NCBI GenBank assembly: GCA_051011135.1
Contig: JBPCUO010000064.1
Span: 1 to 6,267, forward strand
Source: JACOND01 sp051011135
GTDB taxonomy: Bacteria > Bdellovibrionota > Bdellovibrionia > Bdellovibrionales > UBA1609
Direction of reading: 5' to 3'
DNA: 6,267 nt
Shown: positions 1-5,800 of the stretch, one piece after another
Position numbering within the stretch: position 1 is the stretch's first letter
Layout: every line of letters starts with the position of its first letter
Made by a program: the position numbers and the translations under genes
Notes under the pieces: model-generated
What the model saw: the letters and a program-made list of their open reading frames with translations, nothing else
The model's database searches: none
What the model was told of the DNA's origin: nothing

Positions 1-1071
1 ATTATTACAAAAGTGGTATTACCGGTTTTGATACTTGTTTTTTTTATATCTTGTATTACGCAAGCTCCTTCACCGATACCGGCTCAAAAACCACCTACTC
101 CAAGGCCTACGGTAACTAGACCTCCAAAACCTCCAACTCCTCCTCGTGATCGAGATTATTATGATGATCTAAGAAATAGAGATAGAGATAGAGATAGTGT
201 TTTAAGTAGAGCTCGAGATAAAAGTAAAAAAGATAGATCTCCTGATTGTGAAGGAGATGATGATTGCGAAGATATCTGTAGTGATATTTACAGCAGTCGT
301 GCCGATAAAAATGATTGTGAAGAAAAGTTAAGTGTTAATCAAGTAGAACAATTAGAAATAGTGAGTGAAGCTTTTGAAGATCCTGATTTAGATGATTTAG
401 AAGAACTGGATTTAGAAGATGTCGAAGTTTATCTAAATATAAGTATCGAGCCTTTACATAAACTTATTGCAAAATACAATTCAAGAGAAGCAAGAGATTT
501 TTTAACTTGGATTGCACAAAATGCAGATGCAGCGGAAGTGCTTGAAGATGAAGATGATGATTACGAAGTACTATATAGATTATTTGGTCGTATTCATACT
601 GATAAATACTTTGAAGCTCTTGAAGTAAATCTTGATGGTGGTGATAATTTTATGGATCTATCTGTTGAAGCTGATAATGAATTTGCTTTAGAATGGGTCT
701 ATGAATATATAGAAGATAAAGAAGCTAACTGTAGCAGCGAAACAACTGGCACACCAGAAGTGAATTGTTTAAAATCTTGGTGTAAATTAGGAGCTGATAT
801 GGATCCAGACTATGCTGAGGAATTACCAGAGTATCGCTTTTTTGAAAGTTATTTAGATCATGTGATTGGTAGTAAGATTAATGGTGAAGATGATGAAGAT
901 GATGGAGATGCTTGTGGAGAAGTTGGTGATAAAGATAAATGGAATGGTGATATTAGTTGTCAGAGTAGTGATGATTTTGGATATATTGGTGAAGCTGGTG
1001 ATTTAGTACAATGGTGGAAAGGTGATTCAACTAAACGAGGTCTTTGCCCTATCGCTAAACATGCTAAGTAA
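1..1071 (+). CDS. Predicted Cys-rich acidic lipoprotein, array member 1 (5' partial)
   Basis: The reading frame is open from base 1. A GTG at 13 is possible, but no ribosome binding site precedes it and the Lys needed for a signal-peptide n-region lies before it (IITK), so the true start is probably upstream of the window. Numbering from the GTG, a hydrophobic stretch ends in the lipobox FISC (lipid Cys14). Next come a Pro-rich linker (17-45), an Arg-Asp repeat (45-61), a first cysteine cluster (C79, C85, C89, C102), an acidic helical core with FLTWIA (163-168), a second cluster (C240, C252, C257), FFESYL (276-281), the pair C301/C316 and a tail with WW (334-335) and LCP (344-346). Ten mature cysteines suggest five disulfides outside the cytoplasm. 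It is the closest relative of the next gene, sharing the segment LNISIEPL and the same cysteine order. A terminator follows directly. Function is unknown and no family is recognised. The lipoprotein call is strong; the exact start cannot be seen. Confidence 0.85.
   Translation: MITKVVLPVLILVFFISCITQAPSPIPAQKPPTPRPTVTRPPKPPTPPRDRDYYDDLRNRDRDRDSVLSRARDKSKKDRSPDCEGDDDCEDICSDIYSSRADKNDCEEKLSVNQVEQLEIVSEAFEDPDLDDLEELDLEDVEVYLNISIEPLHKLIAKYNSREARDFLTWIAQNADAAEVLEDEDDDYEVLYRLFGRIHTDKYFEALEVNLDGGDNFMDLSVEADNEFALEWVYEYIEDKEANCSSETTGTPEVNCLKSWCKLGADMDPDYAEELPEYRFFESYLDHVIGSKINGEDDEDDGDACGEVGDKDKWNGDISCQSSDDFGYIGEAGDLVQWWKGDSTKRGLCPIAKHAK
176..197 (+). repeat. ATAGAG hexanucleotide microsatellite
   Basis: Three full copies plus four bases of ATAGAG, inside gene 1, encode the alternating Arg-Asp run at residues 56-61. 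The period is two codons, so loss or gain of units would change linker length without breaking the frame. Confidence 0.85.
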
Positions 1072-1091
1072 TAATAATTAATAAATTAACT

Positions 1092-1122
1092 AAAAGCCAC
1101 TTTGAAAAAAGTGGCTTTTTTT
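1092..1122 (+). terminator. Rho-independent terminator after gene 1
   Basis: A perfect 12-bp stem (1092-1103 with 1108-1119) closes on a GAAA tetraloop (1104-1107). The stem core is GCCAC/GTGGC, and a run of seven T (1116-1122) overlaps the stem's 3' arm and continues past it. It lies 20 nt after the gene 1 stop codon. It separates gene 1 transcriptionally from the rest of the array and is the only clear terminator in the window. Confidence 0.92.
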
Positions 1123-1607
1123 ATAAAGCTTTTCCATTTTACAAATCCCAATATTCAAAATAACTTCAACATTTTACAAAGATCTTTTTTAAAAGCTTCA
1201 AAGTATGTCTATGTAAACAATTTACTTATAAACTCTATTTTTTAAAAAGAACTTTAATTTTAGATTTATACTTCTTAATCTTATAAATACTTATTGTTAA
1301 AAAATTCAAATACTTCTATGTAAAAAGTGCTATGTTATTTTAAATACTCACAAAAATAGGCTTAAAAGAATTATAAAAAAGTATAAAATAAGTTTAAGAT
1401 TATCTTTATTTGCAGGAAGCTAAAATAGATTAGTTTTTTACTCCTATTTTTTAAACTCCTTAAAAACCCTTCTAAAAAACACCTCAAAGAACTCAACAAA
1501 AATCTTAAAAAACTAAAATTAGATTTAGAACTTAGTCTAGGTATTGTCAGATCTTTTTTTATAATCAAATTAGTTGCTTTTTTTTGATAATATAAAAAGG
1601 ATTTAGT
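1123..1607. other. AT-rich intergenic region without a supported gene
   Basis: This stretch of about 480 bases holds no convincing gene on either strand. It contains two short direct repeats: an 11-mer CATTTTACAAA at 1135-1145 and 1170-1180, and a 10-mer TCTATGTAAA at 1208-1217 and 1315-1324. Promoter-like elements include TGCTATGTT (1328-1336, extended -10 type) and TATAAT (1560-1565). A frame open from 1429 to 1587 on the + strand gives a Lys/Leu/Phe-rich 52-codon sequence but has no ATG, GTG or TTG start. A minus-strand frame (1371-1568) has similar AT-driven composition. Because gene 1 has its own terminator, the promoter of the gene 2-6 operon most likely lies here. Confidence 0.6.
1560..1565 (+). 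promoter_or_regulatory. Candidate -10 box for the gene 2-6 operon
   Basis: A perfect TATAAT lies 52 nt before the gene 2 ATG, in the gap after the gene 1 terminator, which is where a promoter is expected. The bases 17 nt upstream (CTAGGT, 1537-1542) are a poor -35. A better -35-like TTGTCA (1544-1549) is only 10 nt away, too close to pair with it. In DNA this AT-rich a TATAAT can arise by chance, so this is tentative. Confidence 0.25.
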
Positions 1608-1612
1608 GGAGG
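1608..1612 (+). promoter_or_regulatory. Shine-Dalgarno site fixing the gene 2 start
   Basis: GGAGG sits five T residues before ATG 1618. The GTG at 1606, in frame, overlaps this site and so cannot be the start it serves. This moves the start four codons downstream to 1618. Confidence 0.85.
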
Positions 1613-1617
1613 TTTTT

Positions 1618-2640
1618 ATGTCCTATTTTAAAAAAATTTTTGTTTTGTTGTATCCTATGATGATTTTATCTTTATTAGGATGTCCTCAAGCTTTTAAAGT
1701 TCCTGTTGAAGTTCCCGTTGTCATTCAACGAGATTACACTCAAATTAAAATTGCAGATCCTGATCGAGAAGATATTTTAAAGAGAGCGAAAAAGAAAAAG
1801 GACAAGAATTCTAAACTCTGTGAAAAAGATGAAAAATGTGAAGATATTTGTGAGGATATCTTTCCAAGAGGAGATCGAGATGATTGTGAAGAACTTAGTG
1901 TAAAACAAGTTAAAAGAATAGAAGCACTTCATGAGCTTTTTGAAGATCCAGATATTAACGATTTAGAAGATATTGAAATCGGCGATGGAGAAGATTTAAA
2001 CCTTTATTTAAATATAAGTATCGAGCCTTTAGATAAGCTCGTAAGTAAATACAAAAAAAGAGAAGCGGAAGATTTTTTAATCTGGCTTGCGGAATTTCCA
2101 GACGCTGTTGAAATTATTTCAAAAGAAGATGAAGACTATAATCTCTTAGAAGCTCTTTTAAAGCGCATTGGTGCAGGTGATTTTGATTCTTTTAAAAAGG
2201 TTATCGATGGTGATGAAACTTTTGTAGAAATTGCTATCGAATCAGATAACGAAGATCTTTTAGAATGGATCTTTGAATATCTAGAAGATGAACATACTAA
2301 TTGTAGCGATGATGAAGATGAAGACAAACGCAAAGAATGTTTATTAGCTTGGTGTGATGTAGCTTATGAAATGAGTGATGATAGCTATGCAGAAGATCTT
2401 TTAGATTATGACTTTTTTGAAGAGTATTTAGAGGGCATTATTGAAGATGAGATCAATGGAGATAATGATATTTCTGTTGAAACTGCAGCAAGTGATGGTG
2501 TTGAAATAGGTGACTGTTCAGGGTTAGATAGAGAATGGAATGCAGATAATGATGCACAAGATTGTGATGAAACTGGTTACCAATATATAGAAGATGTTGA
2601 TGATTTAGAACAGTGGTGGGTCGATCTTTGCCCTAAATAA
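1618..2640 (+). CDS. Predicted Cys-rich acidic lipoprotein, array member 2
   Basis: A 340-residue protein. The start ATG 1618 is set by GGAGG and gives a classical signal peptide (MSYFKK, hydrophobic core, lipobox LLGC, lipid Cys22). A short linker rich in Val, Pro and then Lys follows, with DREDIL at 49-54. The first cysteine cluster is C68-x5-C74-x3-C78-x11-C90, with CEDICEDIF. The acidic core contains LNISIEPL (131-138), FLIWLA (153-158) and DNEDLLEWIFEYL (210-222). The second cluster is C229, C241, C246, followed by FFEEYL (266-271), the pair C300/C316 and the tail QWWVDLCPK. The ten mature cysteines occupy the same order as in gene 1. It is the first gene of the apparent operon and is followed 55 nt later by gene 3 with no terminator between. 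It is probably exported and anchored in the outer membrane (Pro at +2). Function and family are unrecognised; a structural or binding role is a guess. Confidence 0.9.
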   Translation: MSYFKKIFVLLYPMMILSLLGCPQAFKVPVEVPVVIQRDYTQIKIADPDREDILKRAKKKKDKNSKLCEKDEKCEDICEDIFPRGDRDDCEELSVKQVKRIEALHELFEDPDINDLEDIEIGDGEDLNLYLNISIEPLDKLVSKYKKREAEDFLIWLAEFPDAVEIISKEDEDYNLLEALLKRIGAGDFDSFKKVIDGDETFVEIAIESDNEDLLEWIFEYLEDEHTNCSDDEDEDKRKECLLAWCDVAYEMSDDSYAEDLLDYDFFEEYLEGIIEDEINGDNDISVETAASDGVEIGDCSGLDREWNADNDAQDCDETGYQYIEDVDDLEQWWVDLCPK

Positions 2641-2695
2641 TTTTAAGGCAAATTAATAAAGGCAAAGTTGATAAAGGATAATTAAGGAGATATTT

Positions 2696-3766
2696 ATGAA
2701 GTTTATAAAATTTGGAATTGTTTCTTTTTTAAAAGGTTCTTTTTTGAAAAATAACTTAAAAGATAACTTAAAAAATAATAGTAAATTTATAAAATTTGGA
2801 ATCATTTCTTTTTTCCTAGTAGGTTGTTTAGTAAATCCACCTGCTGGAGTTTTTACTAATCCACTCAACCAACCAGTTTATGAACCTCAAGAACCTAATT
2901 ATAATTACTATTATGATGATCAGTATTTAGATGATAGAAATGCTAATGATCAAGATCGAGAAGATATTTTAAATTATGCATACAGAGGAGCTCAAAGAGA
3001 TCTTTGTGAAGGCAATTATGTTTGTGAAAATATTTGTGAAGAGATTTTTAATCGTCATGCAGAAAGAGTCGAGTGTGAACAATTAAGTTACTCTCGAGTT
3101 AAAAAACTTGATGTTGTTTTTAAATCTTTTGTAAACCCAAGATTAAGATCTTTAGAAGAGCTTGATGTTTTTGAAGGTGGAGATGTTGATATCTTTTTAA
3201 ACCTTGATATACGAGTTCTACAATCTTTAGTGGGTCGATACAGCGAAGCCGAAGCCGAAGAGTTTTTAATTTGGTTAGCTCAAGATCGTGATGCTTCTTT
3301 AATTTTTGAAAAAGAAGATCGTGATTTTACTATTTTAGATCGTTTATTATCTAAAATTAATTCAGATGCTTTTAGAGCTCTTGGAGAAAACTTAGATGGA
3401 TCTGAAAACTTTATGGACATTGCTTCAGAAGTTGAAAATGGAGTCGCCCTAGCTTGGGTTCATGATTATCTTTTTGAAGAAGAATCCAATTGCAAAAAAG
3501 ACGCGGACAAATCTCAAGCAGAGTGTTTGAAAAGCTATTGTGAATTAGGAAGTGACATGGATGAAGATTACGCAGCCGCTTTACTAGATTATAAATTTTT
3601 TAGAAAATATTTAGAAAATGTTATTGATGATGCTGTTAACGGAGATACAGATACAAAAAACGGTAAGCAAAAACCTGAAAGAGGCCAGTGGGATGCAGAT
3701 CCAGGAAGTGATAACAGTATTGAAAGAATTGGCGAACTCTATAATTGGTGGGAAGATCTTTGTTAA
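2696..3766 (+). CDS. Predicted Cys-rich lipoprotein, array member 3, with duplicated signal segment
   Basis: A 356-residue protein. ATG 2696 is preceded by AAGGAGA (2684-2690) with a 5-nt spacer. The N-terminus is unusually long. KFIKFGIVSFL (2-12) recurs as KFIKFGIISFFL (30-41), separated by a linker of LKNN/LKDN/LKNN repeats (17-28). The lipobox LVGC places the lipid Cys at 44, about twice as far in as in the sister genes. No usable start codon precedes the second copy. A Pro/Asn/Tyr-rich linker with YNYYYDD follows, then DREDIL (87-92), the first cluster C104-x5-C110-x3-C114-x12-C127, FLIWLA (190-195), the second cluster C266, C277, C282, and FFRKYL. The tail ends exactly at WWEDLC, with Cys356 the last residue. 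The C301/C316 pair of genes 1 and 2 is absent. Its last 7 nt overlap gene 4. Function is unknown. Confidence 0.88.
   Translation: MKFIKFGIVSFLKGSFLKNNLKDNLKNNSKFIKFGIISFFLVGCLVNPPAGVFTNPLNQPVYEPQEPNYNYYYDDQYLDDRNANDQDREDILNYAYRGAQRDLCEGNYVCENICEEIFNRHAERVECEQLSYSRVKKLDVVFKSFVNPRLRSLEELDVFEGGDVDIFLNLDIRVLQSLVGRYSEAEAEEFLIWLAQDRDASLIFEKEDRDFTILDRLLSKINSDAFRALGENLDGSENFMDIASEVENGVALAWVHDYLFEEESNCKKDADKSQAECLKSYCELGSDMDEDYAAALLDYKFFRKYLENVIDDAVNGDTDTKNGKQKPERGQWDADPGSDNSIERIGELYNWWEDLC
2699..2814 (+). repeat. Direct duplication of signal-peptide coding DNA
   Basis: Bases 2699-2730 and 2783-2814 match at 29 of 32 positions, with a period of 84 nt (28 codons). Both copies are in the gene 3 frame. 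The conserved core TTTATAAAATTTGGAAT is exact (2702-2718 and 2786-2802). Confidence 0.9.
2744..2779 (+). repeat. Three 12-nt tandem units inside the gene 3 signal region
   Basis: Three imperfect 12-nt units (2744-2755, 2756-2767, 2768-2779) encode LKNN, LKDN and LKNN. They form the spacer between the two signal-segment copies and keep the frame. Confidence 0.8.
3747..3755 (+). promoter_or_regulatory. Probable ribosome binding site for gene 4 inside the gene 3 end
   Basis: GGTGGGAAG is the only purine-rich site near the gene 4 start and lies 4 nt before TTG 3760. The same bases encode the conserved Trp-Trp-Glu of the gene 3 tail. The match to the consensus is moderate. It supports TTG 3760 over TTG 3745 or GTG 3748, which have no such site. 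Confidence 0.5.
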
Positions 3767-4632
3767 AAAAAAGTTTCCTATTTCTTTCTTGTTTTTTTTT
3801 CATCTCTTGTAACAATCTTGAAGACGGCCTATTATCTTTAGAAGTCAGTAAAGATTCTTTACAACTTTATTTTTTATCTTTAAGAGACAAAAACTCCACA
3901 AGAGATCAGACTTTACTTCGAGCCAAAGATTTTTACGGAGAAGAAGTGGCTTGTGAAGATGAAAAAAATTGCATTCAATCCTGTGACAATTTATTTGAAT
4001 ACAACTTTGATGAAAAGGATTGTAAAAAACTTCCCAGTGCTTTAGTCCAGAGATTTAATTCCATTTACACTAATTTTGAAAATAAAAACTTTCAAAGTTT
4101 TGAGGGTTTTGATACTTCGGACTTTAAGTTCTTTTTAAGCTTTAGTTTAGAGCCTTTTGTTAAAATTTTAAATAATTTAGGGGCTTCATCGGCTCAAGTG
4201 TTTTTACAAAGATTGGCTTGGGATTGGGATATTGCTGAGATTTTCGCTCAAGAAGACCTAGACTTTATTTTGTTAAAAACCCTATTAAGTGAGCTAAGTC
4301 TTGAGCCTATCAGCGCTTTAAGTGAAAATATAGGTGAAGAGAGTTCTTTTTTAGAACTGGCTTTGGGACGACAAAATGATTTTGCGATCTCTTTAGTAGA
4401 TGGATTTTTTAAAGATTTATGTGCCGAAGAAGACCAAGTTCGTTGTGTTTTGACTCAATACTGTTTGGTAACCGAAAATTATGATGCCAAAACTTTAGAA
4501 GAATTAGGCGAGTTAGATTTTGTAAAAGATATTTTAAAGAAGCAAGGAAGTAAAAATTTAAAATCAGCTTGTAAGGCTTTAAAAAAGGAAAAGGAAAAGG
4601 AAGAGGAGATGACAGATGATAAAATTATTTAA
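3760..4632 (+). CDS. Predicted lipoprotein, array member 4, lacking the C-terminal WW tail
   Basis: A 290-residue protein from TTG 3760, which gives a textbook signal peptide (MLKKS, hydrophobic run, lipobox FISC, lipid Cys17). A start at 3745 or 3748 would add VGRSL or similar and lacks a ribosome site. The gene overlaps the end of gene 3 by 7 nt, suggesting translational coupling. It has the linker motif TRDQTLLRA (47-55), the first cluster C65-x5-C71-x3-C75-x12-C88, LEPF (130-133), FLQRLA (148-153, Arg replacing Trp), and the second cluster C221-x7-C229-x5-C235. It then has a single C271 and a Lys/Glu-rich tail. It lacks the acidic C-terminal extension and WW...LC tail of genes 1 to 3, and is visibly less acidic and richer in Phe and Leu. 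Eight mature cysteines. The end overlaps gene 5 by 17 nt. Function is unknown. Confidence 0.85.
   Translation: MLKKSFLFLSCFFFISCNNLEDGLLSLEVSKDSLQLYFLSLRDKNSTRDQTLLRAKDFYGEEVACEDEKNCIQSCDNLFEYNFDEKDCKKLPSALVQRFNSIYTNFENKNFQSFEGFDTSDFKFFLSFSLEPFVKILNNLGASSAQVFLQRLAWDWDIAEIFAQEDLDFILLKTLLSELSLEPISALSENIGEESSFLELALGRQNDFAISLVDGFFKDLCAEEDQVRCVLTQYCLVTENYDAKTLEELGELDFVKDILKKQGSKNLKSACKALKKEKEKEEEMTDDKII
4581..4609 (+). repeat. Uninterrupted polypurine tract with GGAAAA repeats at the gene 4/5 junction
   Basis: Twenty-nine consecutive A/G bases include GGAAAA in about 2.7 copies (4587-4602). They encode the Lys/Glu tail of gene 4 and run straight into the ribosome binding site of gene 5. Confidence 0.85.
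4603..4608 (+). promoter_or_regulatory. Shine-Dalgarno site for gene 5 inside gene 4
   Basis: GAGGAG lies 7 nt before ATG 4616 and is wholly inside the coding end of gene 4. A nearer ATG at 4609 is in the gene 4 frame and is not the gene 5 start. The nested site and 17-nt overlap favour coupled translation. Confidence 0.75.
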
Positions 4633-5779
4633 GTATTTCTTTTTAGCTACTTTTTTCTTTTTATTAAGTTGTTTAAATGATTTTAATAGCTTGAATGAAT
4701 TGCCTTCAGAAGATCGTGTAACAACAACAGCAGCTTCTTCTGAAGAAGAGGAAGACGAAGAAGAAATTGAAGAAGATGTCGATGAGGATGAGGAAGACGA
4801 CGCCAAAGATAGAACCGATGATTTGCGTGAAAGAGAAAGAAATCGTTTGAAATCTGATTTTTCTTTAAGAGCGAAAGTTGACTCTCGTTATTCTTCAGGT
4901 GGTTCTTCTTCTTTTAAAGGAGATGATACTTGTAAAGAGTTTAGTGCTTGTGCAGATCTTTGTGATAAAATTATTGAAGGAAGCAAAAGTAAATGTCTGG
5001 GTTTCGATTTCTCAATAGTGGAAGATATGGAAGATGTTTTATTTACCATTAGAGACATTGAAGATGCTGATCGTGTCAGCATTGATCCTTATATTTTTGA
5101 AGCCCTATTAGATGCAGGTAAATCAACGATTGAAGATTTAGTAGAAGACGATATGGGTGAAGGAGATTTAAAAAGTTTTCTTGCTTGGGTGGCTTTAAAT
5201 GAAGAGATCTCAGAAGTTTTAGATAAAAAAGATACCTCTGGAAAAATTTTAGAAAAAGCCTTTTATAGATTAGGAAAATTTCAAGATGGAACTGAATCGG
5301 GTGTCGGTAACTACCAACAAATCGGTTTAAGCACAGGTTTAATTACCGATGATGATACTTTTTTATATTTAGCAACGGATTCCGATAATGAAGAAGGTAT
5401 GATTATGGGTTATGATATTGTGAAATCCAAAGGTTGCAGAGGTGATGTTTGTATAAAGAAAGTTTTATGTGCTCGAGAAAACAGAACTCGTAGCCGATCT
5501 TCGTATCGTTATTTTGGAAATATAAGAGGGGTGAGTGTTTGCAGAACATCTGCAAGTAATCGTTCTCGATCATCACTTCGTTCTAGTTCTTGTTATGTTC
5601 ATGGAAGTGCTGTTTGGAGTTTTTTATATGACTTAATTGACGAGAAAAAAATCAAATCAGTTCCAGATGAGTTAAAAGCAGCACCTTTAAGCGTTGATAA
5701 ATGTAATGCTAGTGATGTATGTGGAAAAAATTTAAAGAAAAATTCACCATGTGAAAAACATAAAGTTGGAAAACAATAA
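4616..5779 (+). CDS. Predicted Cys-rich lipoprotein, array member 5, with acidic tract and Arg/Ser insert
   Basis: A 387-residue protein, the longest complete member. ATG 4616 follows GAGGAG by 7 nt. The signal peptide (MIKLFK, Phe/Leu core) ends in LLSC with lipid Cys19. An almost pure Glu/Asp tract spans 43-62, followed by RERERNR and a Ser/Gly segment. The first cluster is C106-x5-C112-x3-C116-x10-C127. The core is recognisable by FLAWVA (188-193), DTFLYLATDSDNEEG (247-261) and the second cluster C274-x4-C279-x5-C285. Residues 286-326 are then strongly basic and Ser-rich (RTRSRSS, NRSRSSLRSSS) with C309 and C326, inserted before the conserved helix WSFLYDLI (334-341). The tail is different from the other members, with C363, C369 and C379. 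Twelve mature cysteines. It is the most diverged complete member. Function is unknown; the opposed acidic and basic blocks suggest charge-based binding, which is inference only. Confidence 0.88.
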   Translation: MIKLFKYFFLATFFFLLSCLNDFNSLNELPSEDRVTTTAASSEEEEDEEEIEEDVDEDEEDDAKDRTDDLRERERNRLKSDFSLRAKVDSRYSSGGSSSFKGDDTCKEFSACADLCDKIIEGSKSKCLGFDFSIVEDMEDVLFTIRDIEDADRVSIDPYIFEALLDAGKSTIEDLVEDDMGEGDLKSFLAWVALNEEISEVLDKKDTSGKILEKAFYRLGKFQDGTESGVGNYQQIGLSTGLITDDDTFLYLATDSDNEEGMIMGYDIVKSKGCRGDVCIKKVLCARENRTRSRSSYRYFGNIRGVSVCRTSASNRSRSSLRSSSCYVHGSAVWSFLYDLIDEKKIKSVPDELKAAPLSVDKCNASDVCGKNLKKNSPCEKHKVGKQ

Positions 5780-5800
5780 GGAACGAAAAGTGGAGGTCCT

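Noticed and set aside
652..714. Ankyrin-like helix pair in the family core (DNEFALEWVYEYI and its equivalents)
   Set aside because: Only a loose resemblance in one segment per protein; there is no repeated 33-residue unit or TPLH motif, so no ankyrin call is made.
1135..1324. Short direct repeats of 10-11 bases as a possible CRISPR or operator array
   Set aside because: Only two copies of each, with unequal spacing and no palindromic structure; chance is likely in DNA this rich in A and T.
1371..1568. Minus-strand 65-codon open frame in the intergenic region
   Set aside because: It begins with TTG, has no ribosome site, and its Leu/Phe/Lys/Ser-rich composition is what AT-rich non-coding DNA gives.
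1606..1617. GTG 1606 as the gene 2 start
   Set aside because: This GTG is part of the GTGGAGG ribosome site serving ATG 1618.
2136..2333. Minus-strand open frame inside gene 2
   Set aside because: It is the Ser-rich antisense shadow of Asp/Glu codons (GAT/GAA) in a well-supported gene.
2653..2868. Minus-strand open frame across the gene 3 start
   Set aside because: It is antisense to the gene 3 ribosome site and duplicated signal segment, with repeats that simply mirror that duplication.
3618..3812. Second + frame across the gene 3/4 junction
   Set aside because: It overlaps two supported lipoprotein genes, and its content is an out-of-frame reading with no family feature.
4579..4806. Poly-Ser minus-strand open frame opposite the gene 5 start
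   Set aside because: Its Ser run is the antisense reading of the Glu/Asp tract, and its Lys/Phe end mirrors the signal peptide.
4888..5082. Minus-strand open frame inside gene 5
   Set aside because: It is an antisense shadow with no signal, motif or ribosome site.
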